Assembly: GCF_037039395.1 (NCBI RefSeq)
Contig: NZ_CP146242.1
Location: forward strand, 2,116,001-2,180,000
Reading direction: 5' to 3'
From: Agrobacterium vitis
GTDB taxonomy: Bacteria > Pseudomonadota > Alphaproteobacteria > Rhizobiales > Rhizobiaceae
Length of the DNA: 64,000 nt
Part shown: in pieces, positions 47,975 through 58,254 of the stretch
How positions within the stretch are numbered: position 1 is the stretch's first letter
How the letters are laid out: each line of letters starts with the position of its first letter
The notes under the pieces: generated by a model
What the model saw: the letters and a program-made list of their open reading frames with translations, nothing else
What the model was told of the DNA's origin: nothing
Database searches by the model: none
Made by a program: the position numbers and the translations under genes

Positions 47975-48003
47975 GAAAAGGGCCGCTTTATGCGGCCCTT
48001 TTC
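47975..48003 (+). terminator. Terminator after the SH3 gene
   Basis: GAAAAGGGCCGC (47975-47986) pairs with GCGGCCCTTTTC (47992-48003), 12 bp perfect, loop TTTAT. The A/T ends of the stem let it act as a terminator in either direction, suitable for the convergent acvB gene too. Confidence 0.85.
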
Positions 48004-48101
48004 ATGCGGTTAATGTAAAGCTTGTCGCGCACTCTATATGGTGCGCAAGGGTCATATGGTGCGCAAAGGTAGAGCGGGATGTGACCGCCGGGCCTGCTTT
48101 A

Positions 48102-49529
48102 TCAATCCAGCTTGCGGGTTTTCAGTCGATCCAGAAGCAGTTTGGCCAGGGCTTCATAGTCGCCATCGAAATGGTGACCGCCTTCAAGCTTGACGACATC
48201 GACCTTCTTGGGGTCGAGCTTGTGGCAACCGTCATCTTCCTCGTCATCTGCGCCATACAGGCATTGCACCAGGCCTGCCGGCATTTTGGCGACTTCCTTG
48301 GTTGGATCGCCGCCAGCGCCGCTGCTTTTCGCGCCCAGCCAGCCAGTCACCGAAATCTCGAAATCGGATGCCTGCGACATGGACAGCAGCGACACCTGAT
48401 TGATTTTCTGGCGGATATTGTCCGGCAGAAGATTATAGACCGGGGGGGTAATGTCCGCGCCGAAGGAGAAGCCGACCAGCATCACATGCTTGACCTTCCA
48501 GCGCTTGGTGAAGGCGGTGATAATACGGGCGAGATCGTCCGCTGTTTCCTGCGGTTTGCGCTCCGACCAGAAATAGCGAAGCGAATCAACGCCGACGACC
48601 GGCAGGCCTTCACTCTGGAAATAGGAGGCCATTTCGCTGTCGATATCGCGCCAGCCACCGTCGCCGGAATAGATGATCGCCATCGTATCGAAGGCGGGTT
48701 TGTCGACATCCATCAGTGTCAGCGGCAAGCCGAGAGGCGAGGCTTCCTTGGCGGTGGCTGCGATCATCACGTCGATGCCATCCGACAGGGTCTGGGCGGC
48801 GGGCTTCTGGCTGTCGGCCACGTCGATGTCGGAATGGTCCTTCAGGAGATCGGCAACATGGGCACGCCCGGCAGGATCGGCAGACGGCGAAAACCGGACG
48901 CTGGCCGGATCTGGTAGCGCGCCGTCGGTCAGGCCATAGACGATGCCACCGTTCTTTTCGGTCTTTACCGCCGGAGTACAGAACTGCTCTGGCAGGGGAA
49001 TGACGTCGCCGGGGTCGACCGCCAGCGTTTCGCCGATGGTCGCGTTGGGTGTCTGGGCCAGGATCGCCAGGGCCAGCGTACCGCCTTCGCCGATGCCCGC
49101 CACCAGCGGCGGCAGGTAATCCGCGCCACCAACATGCCGCTGGATCTGATGGGACAGATCCTCGATGTCTGAAACGGTATAGATGCAATCGTCCTCATCG
49201 GACGACTTCAGATCGGCTTGCAGGGATTGCAGATAACGCGGCGTATCGATGCCGACGACAATCGAGCCGTTGCTGCGCAATCTTTCCGCCTCGGCCTTCA
49301 TCTTGTCGCTCCAGCCGTCCTTGTCGGACAACAGGAAAACGATGGATTTCGGCTTGTCGTCTGGCATGGCGATGACCGGATCGGGTATCGTGCCTGTTTC
49401 GTATTGCGGGTCCTCGGCCAGGGCGGGCTGCACGAAAACAGCTGTGGACGACGCCCATGCCAGAACGCCAGCGGCCAGACAATTGCGGGCCAGGTTGCCC
49501 TTGGTGAGACGATAAGTTGACGATTTCAT
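48102..49529 (-). CDS. acvB: AcvB/AtvA (VirJ-like) lysyl-phosphatidylglycerol hydrolase
   Basis: The 475-aa periplasmic protein has a signal peptide ending QPALAEDPQ and two alpha/beta-hydrolase-like halves: the first with AGIGEGGTLALAIL, the second with VMLVGFSFGADITPP (GxSxG nucleophile) and HHFDGD near the end. It matches AcvB, the chromosomal VirJ homologue of Agrobacterium, shown to hydrolyse lysyl-PG, and AtvA of acid-tolerance loci. ATG at 49529 overlaps the lpiA stop (ATGA), so synthesis and hydrolysis genes are coupled. Expression is likely acid-linked, by analogy with relatives. Confidence 0.9.
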   Translation of the reverse strand: MKSSTYRLTKGNLARNCLAAGVLAWASSTAVFVQPALAEDPQYETGTIPDPVIAMPDDKPKSIVFLLSDKDGWSDKMKAEAERLRSNGSIVVGIDTPRYLQSLQADLKSSDEDDCIYTVSDIEDLSHQIQRHVGGADYLPPLVAGIGEGGTLALAILAQTPNATIGETLAVDPGDVIPLPEQFCTPAVKTEKNGGIVYGLTDGALPDPASVRFSPSADPAGRAHVADLLKDHSDIDVADSQKPAAQTLSDGIDVMIAATAKEASPLGLPLTLMDVDKPAFDTMAIIYSGDGGWRDIDSEMASYFQSEGLPVVGVDSLRYFWSERKPQETADDLARIITAFTKRWKVKHVMLVGFSFGADITPPVYNLLPDNIRQKINQVSLLSMSQASDFEISVTGWLGAKSSGAGGDPTKEVAKMPAGLVQCLYGADDEEDDGCHKLDPKKVDVVKLEGGHHFDGDYEALAKLLLDRLKTRKLD

Positions 49530-52138
49530 TTCTTTACCACGCCTTTCAGACCGCCACCGATCAGGAGAGTTGCGTCCAGGAGCGCGATGACCGGACTGAG
49601 GCCGCCTGACACGGCGAGATAGCGGGGTTGCCATTCGGGATGAAACTTTGTCTTGAAAGCCCGAAGCCCCTTGAAATTGTAGAAGCGCTCACCATGCTCA
49701 TAGAATGTGTTGGCAATGCGATCCCAGACCGGGGCCACATCGCGTCTCGACAGGCCCGATAGGGGCGCCATGCCAAGGTTGAAATGTCCGTAACCTTCGC
49801 TGCGCAGATGGGTCAGCAGGCTGACGAACAGATAGTCCATCGATCCCTTCGGCGCCTCCGGCGAAAAGCGCATCAGGTCGATGGAGGCCTCGGCCTTGGT
49901 TTCCGTTACCAGAATATTGGCAAAAGCGACGATCCGGCCTTCGAAACGCAGCACGATCACCGGCTGGCTCAGGATATAGTCATCAGTGAACGCACCGAGG
50001 GAAAAGCCCTTTTCCTTGGCGCGGTGCTGGGCAAGCCAGCCATCCGACACTGTGCGCAAATCCTCGAGAATTCCAGGCACGTCGGTGAGAGCGATGATTT
50101 CATAACTCAGCCCGTCACGTTCGGCCTTGGCGGCGCTCTGGCGCAGATTGGCCCATTTCCCGCCCTTCAGGTCGAAGCGGGAGAGATCGACGACCGCCAG
50201 TTCTCCCAGTTTAAAGGCCTGCATGCCGGCATCGGCAATCGCTGGCAGCAGCACGGGTGAGGCCTGATAGAAGACGGCCCGGCAGCCGGCCAGACGAGCC
50301 GATTCAACAAATTGCCAAACCAGTTCGTCGCGGGACTTTTTCGGCCCGACCGGATCGAGAAAGGCGATCCACGAGCGTCCCTGCTTGCCATACATCAGGA
50401 AAGCGAGGCCATCCGGTGAAAACATCACGGCCTTGTCGCCGGTGCGCACCAGATTGCTATCGGCCACATCCGACTTGCTGAGAATGGCCACGGCCTTCTC
50501 GATATCTTCCGGGCTTGACGGCGTCACGGCGGGCGCTGCGGGGCGTAACAGGCTGAAGACCGCCAGCGCCGACGAGAAGATGGTCAGGCCCAGCATGGCG
50601 CGCAGCGAGCGCGGCGCCTCTTCCGAAAACTCGAATTCCCACCAGAGAGAGCGGGTGTAATCGACATCGCGATAGACGAAGAACAGGATGAAGCAGGCAA
50701 AAATGCAGATCAGGGCGATGGCAGTCAGCCAGGACGATGTCAGCACCTGGCGAAACAGCGAGGCGGGGCGAATGAACAGCCGCTTGCTGGCGAACAGGCC
50801 GATCAGCAGGATGGCCAGCGCCGAGGCTTCCAGCACCGCAAAGGCTTTCAGCAGCGACAGGACCAGGGCGGTTGAGGCCCCGACCATGGCCGCCCACCAC
50901 GCGCCGTCCAGCCGCTGGGCAAGGCCGCGCGCCGCGATGACCAGAAACAGCCCAAGCAAGCTGGTGAAGAAATGCGCACCTTCCACCACGGGCAGCGGCA
51001 CGATGTTTTGCAGGAATTCCAGATTGCTTTCCGGCGTCGGCGTGACGCTGGAGAAAATCAGCATGACGCCGAGAATGAAGGTCAGGGCGCCGAGAAGTGC
51101 AGGTGATATTCGGGCCGCCGTGCGCCCGACCCCGGCCAGCGCCGGGGTTTTGGAATAATGGCGCAGCTCGGTGATCGTCACCAATACGATGGCCAGAATC
51201 AGCGGCAAAACATAATAGATCAGGCGGTAGACCACCAGCGAGGCAAGCACCGCGTCGATATTGGTGGTCGGGCCAAGGGCGGCGATGATGACGGTTTCAA
51301 ACACGCCGATACCGGCAGGCACGTGGCTGAGCACGCCGATCCCGATGGCAATGGAATAGATCGCAAAGAAGGCCGGCCAGGAAATGGCGGCCTGTTCCGG
51401 CAAGAGCGCATAGACGACCGAGGCGGAAAAGGCCAGATCGGCTACGGTGACCAGAAACTGCCGCGACAGGGTCGGGGTATCGGCCATCCGCAGCGTCACG
51501 CCGGCAAATGTCAGGCTGCGGCGCTGGCCGATGACGATCAGCACGGCAAAGCCGAGGACGATGGCAATCGCCAGGCCGCGCAGCCAGAGCGGGTTGATAT
51601 TCAGCAGCGGCGCGATTTCCGACGACATCGGAATAAGCGATAGCGCGGTGACAGCGGCAAGCCCCAGGCTGAAGGACAGGGTGACGAAGGCGATGACACG
51701 ACCGATTTCATCCGGGGCAAGGCCTGCCCGCGAATAGGCCCGGTAGCGGATCGCGCCACCCGACAGCATGCCGAAGCCCGCCGCATTGCCAACCGCATAG
51801 GCACTAAAGGCGGTCAGCGCCACTTCCGCCATCGGACGCTTGCGGCCGATGAATTCCATGGCGTTCCAGTCGTAGAGACAAAGCGACAGGAAGCTGAGCG
51901 CGGTAAACACCACCGCCAAGAGGATCTGGTCATAGCCGGTAGTGGCCATGGCCGAGACGACGTCGTCATAGCTGACTTCTTCCGTCAGCCGGTAGATCGC
52001 CAGCGCTACGGCGGCGAAAATGACCAGCGTGAACACGGCGGCAATCGCCCTGCCATAATCGGCTAGGGCTGCCCGCCATCCGGACCTGGTCGGCGACTCC
52101 GCGCTTTCCTGGCTCTCGGATTGTATTTCGGCTGCCAT
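49526..52138 (-). CDS. lpiA: Lysylphosphatidylglycerol synthase LpiA (MprF family)
   Basis: The 870-aa membrane protein moves lysine from Lys-tRNA to phosphatidylglycerol and flips the lipid. Residues 30-510 form about 14 membrane helices (YAVGNAAGFGMLSGGAIRYR is the conserved loop); the C-terminal DUF2156 domain holds SKSDVADSNLVRTGDKAVMF, WIAFLDPVGPKKSRDELVW and LVTETKAEASIDLMRF. ATG at 52138 follows AAAGGGACGATCGC. Lysyl-PG protects against cationic peptides and acid. The lpiA-acvB pair matches the acid-tolerance operon of Rhizobium tropici. Confidence 0.94.
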   Translation of the reverse strand: MAAEIQSESQESAESPTRSGWRAALADYGRAIAAVFTLVIFAAVALAIYRLTEEVSYDDVVSAMATTGYDQILLAVVFTALSFLSLCLYDWNAMEFIGRKRPMAEVALTAFSAYAVGNAAGFGMLSGGAIRYRAYSRAGLAPDEIGRVIAFVTLSFSLGLAAVTALSLIPMSSEIAPLLNINPLWLRGLAIAIVLGFAVLIVIGQRRSLTFAGVTLRMADTPTLSRQFLVTVADLAFSASVVYALLPEQAAISWPAFFAIYSIAIGIGVLSHVPAGIGVFETVIIAALGPTTNIDAVLASLVVYRLIYYVLPLILAIVLVTITELRHYSKTPALAGVGRTAARISPALLGALTFILGVMLIFSSVTPTPESNLEFLQNIVPLPVVEGAHFFTSLLGLFLVIAARGLAQRLDGAWWAAMVGASTALVLSLLKAFAVLEASALAILLIGLFASKRLFIRPASLFRQVLTSSWLTAIALICIFACFILFFVYRDVDYTRSLWWEFEFSEEAPRSLRAMLGLTIFSSALAVFSLLRPAAPAVTPSSPEDIEKAVAILSKSDVADSNLVRTGDKAVMFSPDGLAFLMYGKQGRSWIAFLDPVGPKKSRDELVWQFVESARLAGCRAVFYQASPVLLPAIADAGMQAFKLGELAVVDLSRFDLKGGKWANLRQSAAKAERDGLSYEIIALTDVPGILEDLRTVSDGWLAQHRAKEKGFSLGAFTDDYILSQPVIVLRFEGRIVAFANILVTETKAEASIDLMRFSPEAPKGSMDYLFVSLLTHLRSEGYGHFNLGMAPLSGLSRRDVAPVWDRIANTFYEHGERFYNFKGLRAFKTKFHPEWQPRYLAVSGGLSPVIALLDATLLIGGGLKGVVKK

Positions 52139-52198
52139 GCGATCGTCCCTTTCATTGACTGCGTGTGATTGCCGCGACCGGTGCGCGGCAGCACTTCC

Positions 52199-52278
52199 TA
52201 CGAAGCTTCATTGAAAATGACTCTTCGTATTCCCTTTGAAAACATCTCAAGCCTCTGACGCATTTGAGATATTTTCAA
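52199..52278. repeat. Tandem hairpins upstream of lpiA
   Basis: TACGAAG (52199-52205) pairs with CTTCGTA (52223-52229); then TTGAAAACATCTCAA (52236-52250) pairs with TTGAGATATTTTCAA (52264-52278) with a single G-T. The two-hairpin layout echoes family B, but the GTTTTCG linker is not conserved, so it is listed apart. Confidence 0.55.
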
Positions 52279-52292
52279 TTTTTCCAAGTCGG

Positions 52293-52327
52293 GGATGCGC
52301 GAGCATCTTCAAGACTTGGTATTATAT
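52293..52327 (+). promoter_or_regulatory. Conserved GGATGC hairpin plus flank, lysC leader
   Basis: GGATGC (52293-52298) and GCATCT (52303-52308) form a stem with loop GCGA (closing with a G-T pair), followed by TCAAGACTTGGTATTATATG. It is a match to the element before cpdR (7167-7203). TATTATAT could alternatively be a -10 box. Confidence 0.4.
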
Positions 52328-52644
52328 GTAGCGCCTATGCCCGGTTTGCATCCGCCGCATGACTTTCTTCTGAAACCCTGACAGGTTTAAGGAAATATGC
52401 GGTAAATCTTAACCGTATCGGGCATGTAGCCGTTCTCTACTGAATTATCGCTGAATGGGGTATCCCAAATTCATGACAAAAACGTTTGCATGGAGAGCGG
52501 CGACGATGCCGCCTCAATGCGATGAACTTGCCGTTGCACCTTGGCCCCGAATTGTCTAAAAGCCCGCCAGCCGCATTGTGAAATGCGGAGATTGGTTTCA
52601 GCCGGACATGTCCGGCACAGGTTTGAGGTCGAGACGGTCGGGCC

Positions 52645-53919
52645 ATGGCGCGTATTGTGATGAAATTCGGCGGTACATCCGTCGCCAATCTTGAACGCAT
52701 TCACAACGTGGCGCGGCATGTGAAACGTGAAGTGGATGCCGGCCACGAAGTTGCCGTCGTGGTTTCGGCCATGTCCGGCAAGACCAACGAATTGGTGGAC
52801 TGGGTGCAGTCAATGCCCAAGGTCGCTGGTGCCGCTTCGCCTTTCTATGATGCGCGTGAATATGACGCTATCGTGGCCTCCGGTGAGCAGGTGACATCAG
52901 GTCTTCTGGCCATTGCCCTGCAATCGCTCGGCATCAATGCCCGCTCCTGGCAGGGCTGGCAGATTGCCATCAAGACCGACAATGCCCATGGCGCGGCCCG
53001 CATTCAGGACATCGACGGTTCCGATATCATCCGCCGCATGGGCGAGGGCCAGGTGGCCGTGGTGGCCGGTTTCCAGGGCATTGGCCCGGACAATCGCATC
53101 GCCACGCTAGGCCGCGGCGGGTCCGATACCTCGGCGGTGGCAATCGCTGCGGCCGTCAAGGCCGACCGTTGCGATATCTATACCGATGTCGACGGTGTCT
53201 ATACCACCGATCCGCGCATCGAGCCCAAGGCGCGCCGCCTGAAAAAGGTGGCGTTTGAGGAAATGCTGGAAATGGCTTCGCTTGGCGCCAAGGTATTGCA
53301 GGTGCGCTCCGTCGAACTGGCCATGGTACACAAGGTGCGCACCTTCGTGCGCTCGAGCTTTGAAGATCCCGATGCTCCGGGCATGGGCGATGTGCTGAAC
53401 CCGCCCGGAACGTTGATTTGCGATGAGGAAGAGATCGTGGAACAGGAAGTTGTGACCGGCATTGCCTATGCCAAGGACGAAGCCCAGATATCCCTGCGCC
53501 GGCTGGCCGACCGTCCCGGCGTCTCGGCGGCGATTTTCGGGCCTTTGTCCGAATCGCATATCAATGTCGATATGATCGTCCAGAATATTTCCGAGGACGG
53601 TTCCAAGACCGATATGACCTTTACCGTCCCCTCCGGCGATGTGGATAAGGCGCTGCAAGTGCTCTCCGACAACCAGGAGAAAATCGGTTTCGACGTGGTG
53701 CAGAGCGAAAAGGGCCTGGTCAAGGTCTCGGTGATCGGCATCGGCATGCGCAGCCATGCAGGGGTTGCGGCGACCGCTTTCCGCGCACTTGCCGATAAAG
53801 GCATCAATATCAAGGCGATCACCACCTCCGAAATCAAGATTTCTATCCTGATCGACGGTCCTTACGCCGAATTGGCTGTTCGCACTTTGCATTCCTGCTA
53901 CGGTCTCGATAAGGCTTGA
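52645..53919 (+). CDS. lysC: Aspartate kinase
   Basis: The 424-aa enzyme makes aspartyl phosphate, first step toward lysine, threonine and methionine. It has the kinase motif VMKFGGTSVANLERI, GRGGSDTSAVAIAAA, and two C-terminal ACT domains (from about residue 265) that normally bind feedback inhibitors, with GVAATAFRALADKGINIKAI in the second. ATG at 52645; the upstream ribosome site is weak (GACGGTCGGGCC). ptsP follows 85 bp later. lysA at 10.6 kb ends the same pathway. Confidence 0.97.
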   Translation: MARIVMKFGGTSVANLERIHNVARHVKREVDAGHEVAVVVSAMSGKTNELVDWVQSMPKVAGAASPFYDAREYDAIVASGEQVTSGLLAIALQSLGINARSWQGWQIAIKTDNAHGAARIQDIDGSDIIRRMGEGQVAVVAGFQGIGPDNRIATLGRGGSDTSAVAIAAAVKADRCDIYTDVDGVYTTDPRIEPKARRLKKVAFEEMLEMASLGAKVLQVRSVELAMVHKVRTFVRSSFEDPDAPGMGDVLNPPGTLICDEEEIVEQEVVTGIAYAKDEAQISLRRLADRPGVSAAIFGPLSESHINVDMIVQNISEDGSKTDMTFTVPSGDVDKALQVLSDNQEKIGFDVVQSEKGLVKVSVIGIGMRSHAGVAATAFRALADKGINIKAITTSEIKISILIDGPYAELAVRTLHSCYGLDKA

Positions 53920-54004
53920 TCAACGGGTGGGAATTTGCCACCCTTGATCACTACCTCCGGGCGCATTTCGCGCCTGGATTGTCATTATCGGGAGCATGCA
54001 CGCG

Positions 54005-56269
54005 ATGAGAGACCTTTCCGCAGGTCCGCGCGTCCTCCTCAAGCGGCTTCGCGAATTGATGGCGGAGCCCCTTGAGCCTCAGGAGCGTCTTGACCGTATC
54101 ACTCGCCAGATCGCGAGCAATATGGTTGCCGAAGTCTGCTCCGTTTATGTGCTGCGCTCCGATGGTGTGCTGGAGCTCTATGCGACGGAAGGCCTCAATC
54201 CCGACGCGGTGCATCTGGCCCAGCTGAAAATGGGGCAAGGTCTGGTCGGCACCATCGCCGCATCCGCCCAACCGCTCAATCTTTCCGATGCGCAGGCGCA
54301 TCCAGCTTTCCGCTATCTCCCTGAAACCGGTGAGGAAATTTATCATTCCTTCCTCGGCGTGCCGATTTTGCGGGCTGGCCGCAGTCTTGGCGTTCTTGTC
54401 GTCCAGAACAAGGCGCAACGGAATTATCGGGAAGACGAGCTTGAAGCGCTTGAAACCACGGCCATGGTGCTGGCCGAAATGATTGCCACTGGCGATTTGA
54501 AGAAGATTACCCGGCCTGGCCTCGAACTGGACCTGACGCGGGCCGTGACCATCGATGGCGATAGCTATAGCGAGGGCATCGGCCTTGGCCATGTCGTGCT
54601 GCACGAGCCGCGCATCGTCGTCACCAATCTCTTGAACGAGGATACCGAGACCGAGCTGAAGCGGATGGCCGAATCGCTCGGCTCCCTGCGCATCTCCATC
54701 GATGACATGCTGTCGCGCCGCGAAGTGGCCATGGAAGGCGAACATCGCGAGGTGCTGGAAACCTACCGGATGTTTGCCCATGATCAGGGCTGGGTGCGGC
54801 GTATGGAAGAGGCGATCCGCAACGGCCTGACGGCGGAAGCGGCGGTTGAAAAGGTCCAGAGCGATACCAAGGCGCGGATGATGCGCCTGACCGATCCCTA
54901 TATGCGCGAGCGCATGCATGATTTTGACGATCTGGCCAATCGGTTGCTGCGGCAATTGACCGGATTTTCCGGCAGCAGTGCCGAAGGATTTCCCTCGGAT
55001 GCGGTGATTTTCGCCCGTGCCATGGGCGCTGCGGAACTGCTCGATTATCCGCGCCAGAACATTCGCGGTCTGGTACTCGAGGACGGTGCTGTTACCAGCC
55101 ATGTGGTGATCGTCGCCCGTGCTATGGGCATTGCCGTCGTCGGACAGGCAGCCGGTGCCGTGGCGCTGGCTGAAAATGGCGATCCCGTTATTATCGACGG
55201 CGATGACGGCAAGGTGCATGTGCGGCCGATGGTCGATCTGCAAACGGCCTATGAGGAAAAGGTCAAGCTGCGCGCCCGCCGTCAGGAACAGTTCAGGGCG
55301 CTGCGCGATGTCGAGCCGCTCAGCAAGGACGGCCAGCGAATCAAATTGCAGATGAATGCCGGATTGATGGTCGATCTGCCGCAATTGGCCGAATCAGGGG
55401 CCGAGGGCATTGGCCTGTTCCGCACTGAGCTGCAATTCATGATCGCGTCCACCATGCCCAAGGCCGATGAGCAGGAAGCGCTTTATCGCAATGTGCTGAA
55501 ACAGGCGAAGGGCCGGCCCGTCACCTTCCGTACTCTGGATATCGGTGGCGACAAGGTTCTGCCCTATTTCCGCAGCCACGAGGAAGAAAACCCGGCTCTC
55601 GGCTGGCGCGCCATCCGTCTGTCGCTGGACCGGCCCGGCCTGTTGCGCACCCAGATGCGGGCGCTGTTGAAGGCTGCTGCTGGCGGTGAGCTGAAGATGA
55701 TGCTGCCAATGGTGACGGAAGTGTCGGAAATCCGCGCCGCCCGCGAATTGCTGCAAAAGGAAGTGCAGCATATTTCCAAATTCGGCCATGGCCTGCCAAA
55801 GCGGCTGCAATTCGGCGTGATGTTGGAAGTTCCCGCGCTTATGTGGCAACTCGACGAGTTGATGCAGGAAGTGGATTTCGTCTCGGTTGGCTCCAATGAC
55901 CTGTTCCAGTTTTCCATGGCGGTCGACCGGGGCAATGCCCGGGTATCCGACCGGTTCGATAATCTGGGCCGGCCTTTCCTGCGCATTCTGCGCGATATTG
56001 TCCGCGCTGCCGACCGGCACGATACGCCGGTAACGCTGTGCGGCGAGATGGCGGGAAAGCCGTTGTCATCCATGGCGCTGTTTGCTATCGGCTTCCGCTC
56101 GGTGTCGATGTCGCCGACGGCCATCGGTCCGATCAAGGCCATGCTGTTGCAATTGGATATCGGCAGGCTTTCCGCCGAGTTGAATGCGTTGCTGGACGAC
56201 AACAGGCCAAGTGAGCCGATCCGGGCTTTCCTGACACGGTTTGCCGAACAGAACGGCGTTCCGGTCTGA
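54005..56269 (+). CDS. ptsP: PEP-protein phosphotransferase of the nitrogen PTS (EI-Ntr)
   Basis: The 754-aa enzyme passes phosphate from PEP to NPr in the PTS-Ntr regulatory chain. An N-terminal GAF domain (residues 20-160: MGQGLVGTIAAS, FLGVPILRAGRSLGVLVV) senses small molecules such as glutamine in relatives; the phosphohistidine lies in AVTSHVVIVARAMGI near residue 365; the PEP-binding barrel has GIGLFRTELQFM, DIGGDKVLPYF and VGSNDLFQFSMAVDR. ATG at 54005 (MRDLSAGPRVLLKRL) is 10 bases after GGGAG; ATG at 53996 is too close. Confidence 0.95.
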   Translation: MRDLSAGPRVLLKRLRELMAEPLEPQERLDRITRQIASNMVAEVCSVYVLRSDGVLELYATEGLNPDAVHLAQLKMGQGLVGTIAASAQPLNLSDAQAHPAFRYLPETGEEIYHSFLGVPILRAGRSLGVLVVQNKAQRNYREDELEALETTAMVLAEMIATGDLKKITRPGLELDLTRAVTIDGDSYSEGIGLGHVVLHEPRIVVTNLLNEDTETELKRMAESLGSLRISIDDMLSRREVAMEGEHREVLETYRMFAHDQGWVRRMEEAIRNGLTAEAAVEKVQSDTKARMMRLTDPYMRERMHDFDDLANRLLRQLTGFSGSSAEGFPSDAVIFARAMGAAELLDYPRQNIRGLVLEDGAVTSHVVIVARAMGIAVVGQAAGAVALAENGDPVIIDGDDGKVHVRPMVDLQTAYEEKVKLRARRQEQFRALRDVEPLSKDGQRIKLQMNAGLMVDLPQLAESGAEGIGLFRTELQFMIASTMPKADEQEALYRNVLKQAKGRPVTFRTLDIGGDKVLPYFRSHEEENPALGWRAIRLSLDRPGLLRTQMRALLKAAAGGELKMMLPMVTEVSEIRAARELLQKEVQHISKFGHGLPKRLQFGVMLEVPALMWQLDELMQEVDFVSVGSNDLFQFSMAVDRGNARVSDRFDNLGRPFLRILRDIVRAADRHDTPVTLCGEMAGKPLSSMALFAIGFRSVSMSPTAIGPIKAMLLQLDIGRLSAELNALLDDNRPSEPIRAFLTRFAEQNGVPV

Positions 56270-56296
56270 TTTCTGAAGAAAAACAAGAGGTAAAGG

Positions 56297-57376
56297 GTGG
56301 CGAAGCTTCCTGTCGATAAAATGCGCGAGCTTGAGCGCCGGTTTGGCGAAATCGAGGCGCGCATGTCCGCCGGGCCTGCTGCCGATGTCTATGTCAAGCT
56401 TGCCTCGGAATATTCCGAGTTGCAGCCGGTGGTCAAAGCCATCCGGGAATTGGGGTTGGCAGAAAAGGAAGTTGCCGATCTAAAGGCGCTTCTGGCCGAC
56501 AAGGGTACGGACCGCGAGATGCGCGATCTGGCGGAAATGGAACTGCCGGATGTCGAGGCACGGCTCGAAGGACTGGAAAAGGAAATCCAGATCCAGCTTT
56601 TGCCCAAGGATGCCGCCGACGAGAAAAGTGCGATCCTGGAAATCCGTGCCGGAACGGGTGGGTCCGAAGCCGCGCTGTTTGCCGGTGACCTGTTTCGCAT
56701 GTATGAGCGCTTTGCGGCGGGCAAGGGCTGGAAAGTCGAGGTCCTGTCTTCCAGCGAAGGCGATGCCGGCGGTTTTAAGGAAATCATCGCCACCGTGACC
56801 GGACGCGGGGTGTTTTCCAAGCTGAAATTCGAATCCGGTGTTCACCGCGTCCAGCGCGTTCCCGATACGGAGACCCAAGGGCGTATCCATACCTCGGCTG
56901 CCACCGTGGCGGTTTTGCCGGAGGCGGAAGAGATCGATATCGAGGTTCGGGCCGAAGACATTCGCATCGACACGATGCGTTCTTCCGGGGCGGGCGGCCA
57001 GCACGTCAACACTACGGATTCTGCGGTGCGTATTACACATCTGCCGACTGGCCTGGTGGTGACCAGCTCGGAAAAATCCCAGCACCAGAACCGGGCGAAG
57101 GCCATGCAGGTACTGCGCTCGCGCCTGTTCGACATGGAGCGCCAGCGGGCCGACAGCGAACGGTCGGCGGATCGCAAGAGCCAGGTCGGCTCCGGCGATC
57201 GTTCGGAGCGCATCCGTACCTATAATTTCCCGCAGGGCCGTGTGACCGATCACCGTATCAACCTGACCCTCTACAAGCTCGACCGGATGATGATCGGCGA
57301 AATCGATGAAGTGGTCGATGCCCTGATCGCCGATTATCAGGCTGGGCAATTGGCGCAACTCGGCGAACAGGCATGA
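56297..57376 (+). CDS. prfA: Peptide chain release factor 1
   Basis: The 359-aa factor ends translation at UAA and UAG. It starts with GTG at 56297, after AAGAGGTAAAGG. The catalytic GGQ lies in [16 protein letters not shown] at about residue 235, the [20 protein letters not shown] motif in domain 2, and [18 protein letters not shown] near the end. Its stop overlaps the prmC start (ATGA), so factor and its modifying enzyme are coupled. Confidence 0.97.
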   Translation: MAKLPVDKMRELERRFGEIEARMSAGPAADVYVKLASEYSELQPVVKAIRELGLAEKEVADLKALLADKGTDREMRDLAEMELPDVEARLEGLEKEIQIQLLPKDAADEKSAILEIRAGTGGSEAALFAGDLFRMYERFAAGKGWKVEVLSSSEGDAGGFKEIIATVTGRGVFSKLKFESGVHRVQRVPDTETQGRIHTSAATVAVLPEAEEIDIEVRAEDIRIDTMRSSGAGGQHVNTTDSAVRITHLPTGLVVTSSEKSQHQNRAKAMQVLRSRLFDMERQRADSERSADRKSQVGSGDRSERIRTYNFPQGRVTDHRINLTLYKLDRMMIGEIDEVVDALIADYQAGQLAQLGEQA

Positions 57377-58254
57377 ATGGCGCACCGGTGACGCTGAAGC
57401 AGGCGCTTACTGCCGCCCGTCTCCGGTTTGCGCAAGCGGCTATCGCCGATGCGCCAAGCGACGCGCGGACCTTGATCGCCGGTCTTCTTGGACTGACGGC
57501 GACCGATCTTATCGTGCAGGACAATCGGGTTTTGAGCGCCGATGAGACGAGCCTGATCGAGGCGGCAGTCGAGCGGCGGTTGATGTTCGAGCCTGTCCAC
57601 CGGATTTTGGGACGGCGGGCCTTTTACGGCCTGGAACTGGCTTTGTCGCCAGCGACATTGGAACCGCGGCCCGATACGGAAATCCTGATCGAGCGTGTTT
57701 TGCCGTATCTTCATGCGATGGTGGCGAAGCATGGCAGCGTCCGCCTGCTGGATATGGGGACGGGTACCGGCGCGATTGCATTGGCGCTTTTGCAGGAATG
57801 TCCGGCAGCTACGGCATTGGCGACCGATATTTCCGCCGAAGCGCTGGCAACGGCGCGGCAGAACGCCGCAGCCAATAACCTTGCAGACCGGTTCGAGACG
57901 CTACAAAGCCATTGGTACAAGGATTTGTCAGGCAGTTTTGACATCATTCTGTCGAATCCACCCTATATTGTCAGCAGGGTCATTGAAGATCTGGCCCCTG
58001 ACGTTCGGCTTTATGATCCTGCCGTAGCACTTGACGGCGGCGCCGATGGGCTGGATGCTTACCGGGCAATTGCCGCTGGGGCCGCTGATTTTCTGAAGCC
58101 CAGCGGTCTGGTTGGGGTGGAAATCGGTTACGATCAGGCGATGGCAGTGACGCAACTTTTCGCAAACAATAGCTTCGTTCTTGTGGAAAGCGCGAAGGAT
58201 CACGGCGATAATGATCGGATTCTGTTGTTTGCTCAGACCGGACCGCAACTATAG
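57373..58254 (+). CDS. prmC: Release factor glutamine methyltransferase
   Basis: The 293-aa SAM enzyme N5-methylates the Gln of the GGQ motif in release factors. It has a helical N-terminal domain, [20 protein letters not shown] (family-specific), motif [17 protein letters not shown] and catalytic SNPPYIVS near residue 195. ATG overlaps the prfA stop by 4 bp. Confidence 0.96.
   Translation: MNGAPVTLKQALTAARLRFAQAAIADAPSDARTLIAGLLGLTATDLIVQDNRVLSADETSLIEAAVERRLMFEPVHRILGRRAFYGLELALSPATLEPRPDTEILIERVLPYLHAMVAKHGSVRLLDMGTGTGAIALALLQECPAATALATDISAEALATARQNAAANNLADRFETLQSHWYKDLSGSFDIILSNPPYIVSRVIEDLAPDVRLYDPAVALDGGADGLDAYRAIAAGAADFLKPSGLVGVEIGYDQAMAVTQLFANNSFVLVESAKDHGDNDRILLFAQTGPQL

Larger units (their letters stand above)
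52139..52644. other. 506-bp divergent region, lpiA/lysC
   Basis: No gene seen. It holds tandem hairpins at 52199-52278 and the GGATGC element at 52293-52327, then a TTAACCGT stretch near 52407. It must carry promoters for lpiA and lysC. No lysine riboswitch fold is recognizable. Confidence 0.45.

Noticed and set aside
52139..52644. Possible lysine riboswitch before lysC
   Set aside because: I looked for the multi-helix core and conserved junction bases and did not see them; only simple hairpins are present.
53951..55384. 477-codon open frame opposite ptsP
   Set aside because: It overlaps the conserved ptsP coding sequence completely and its translation is His/Gln/Arg-rich without family features.
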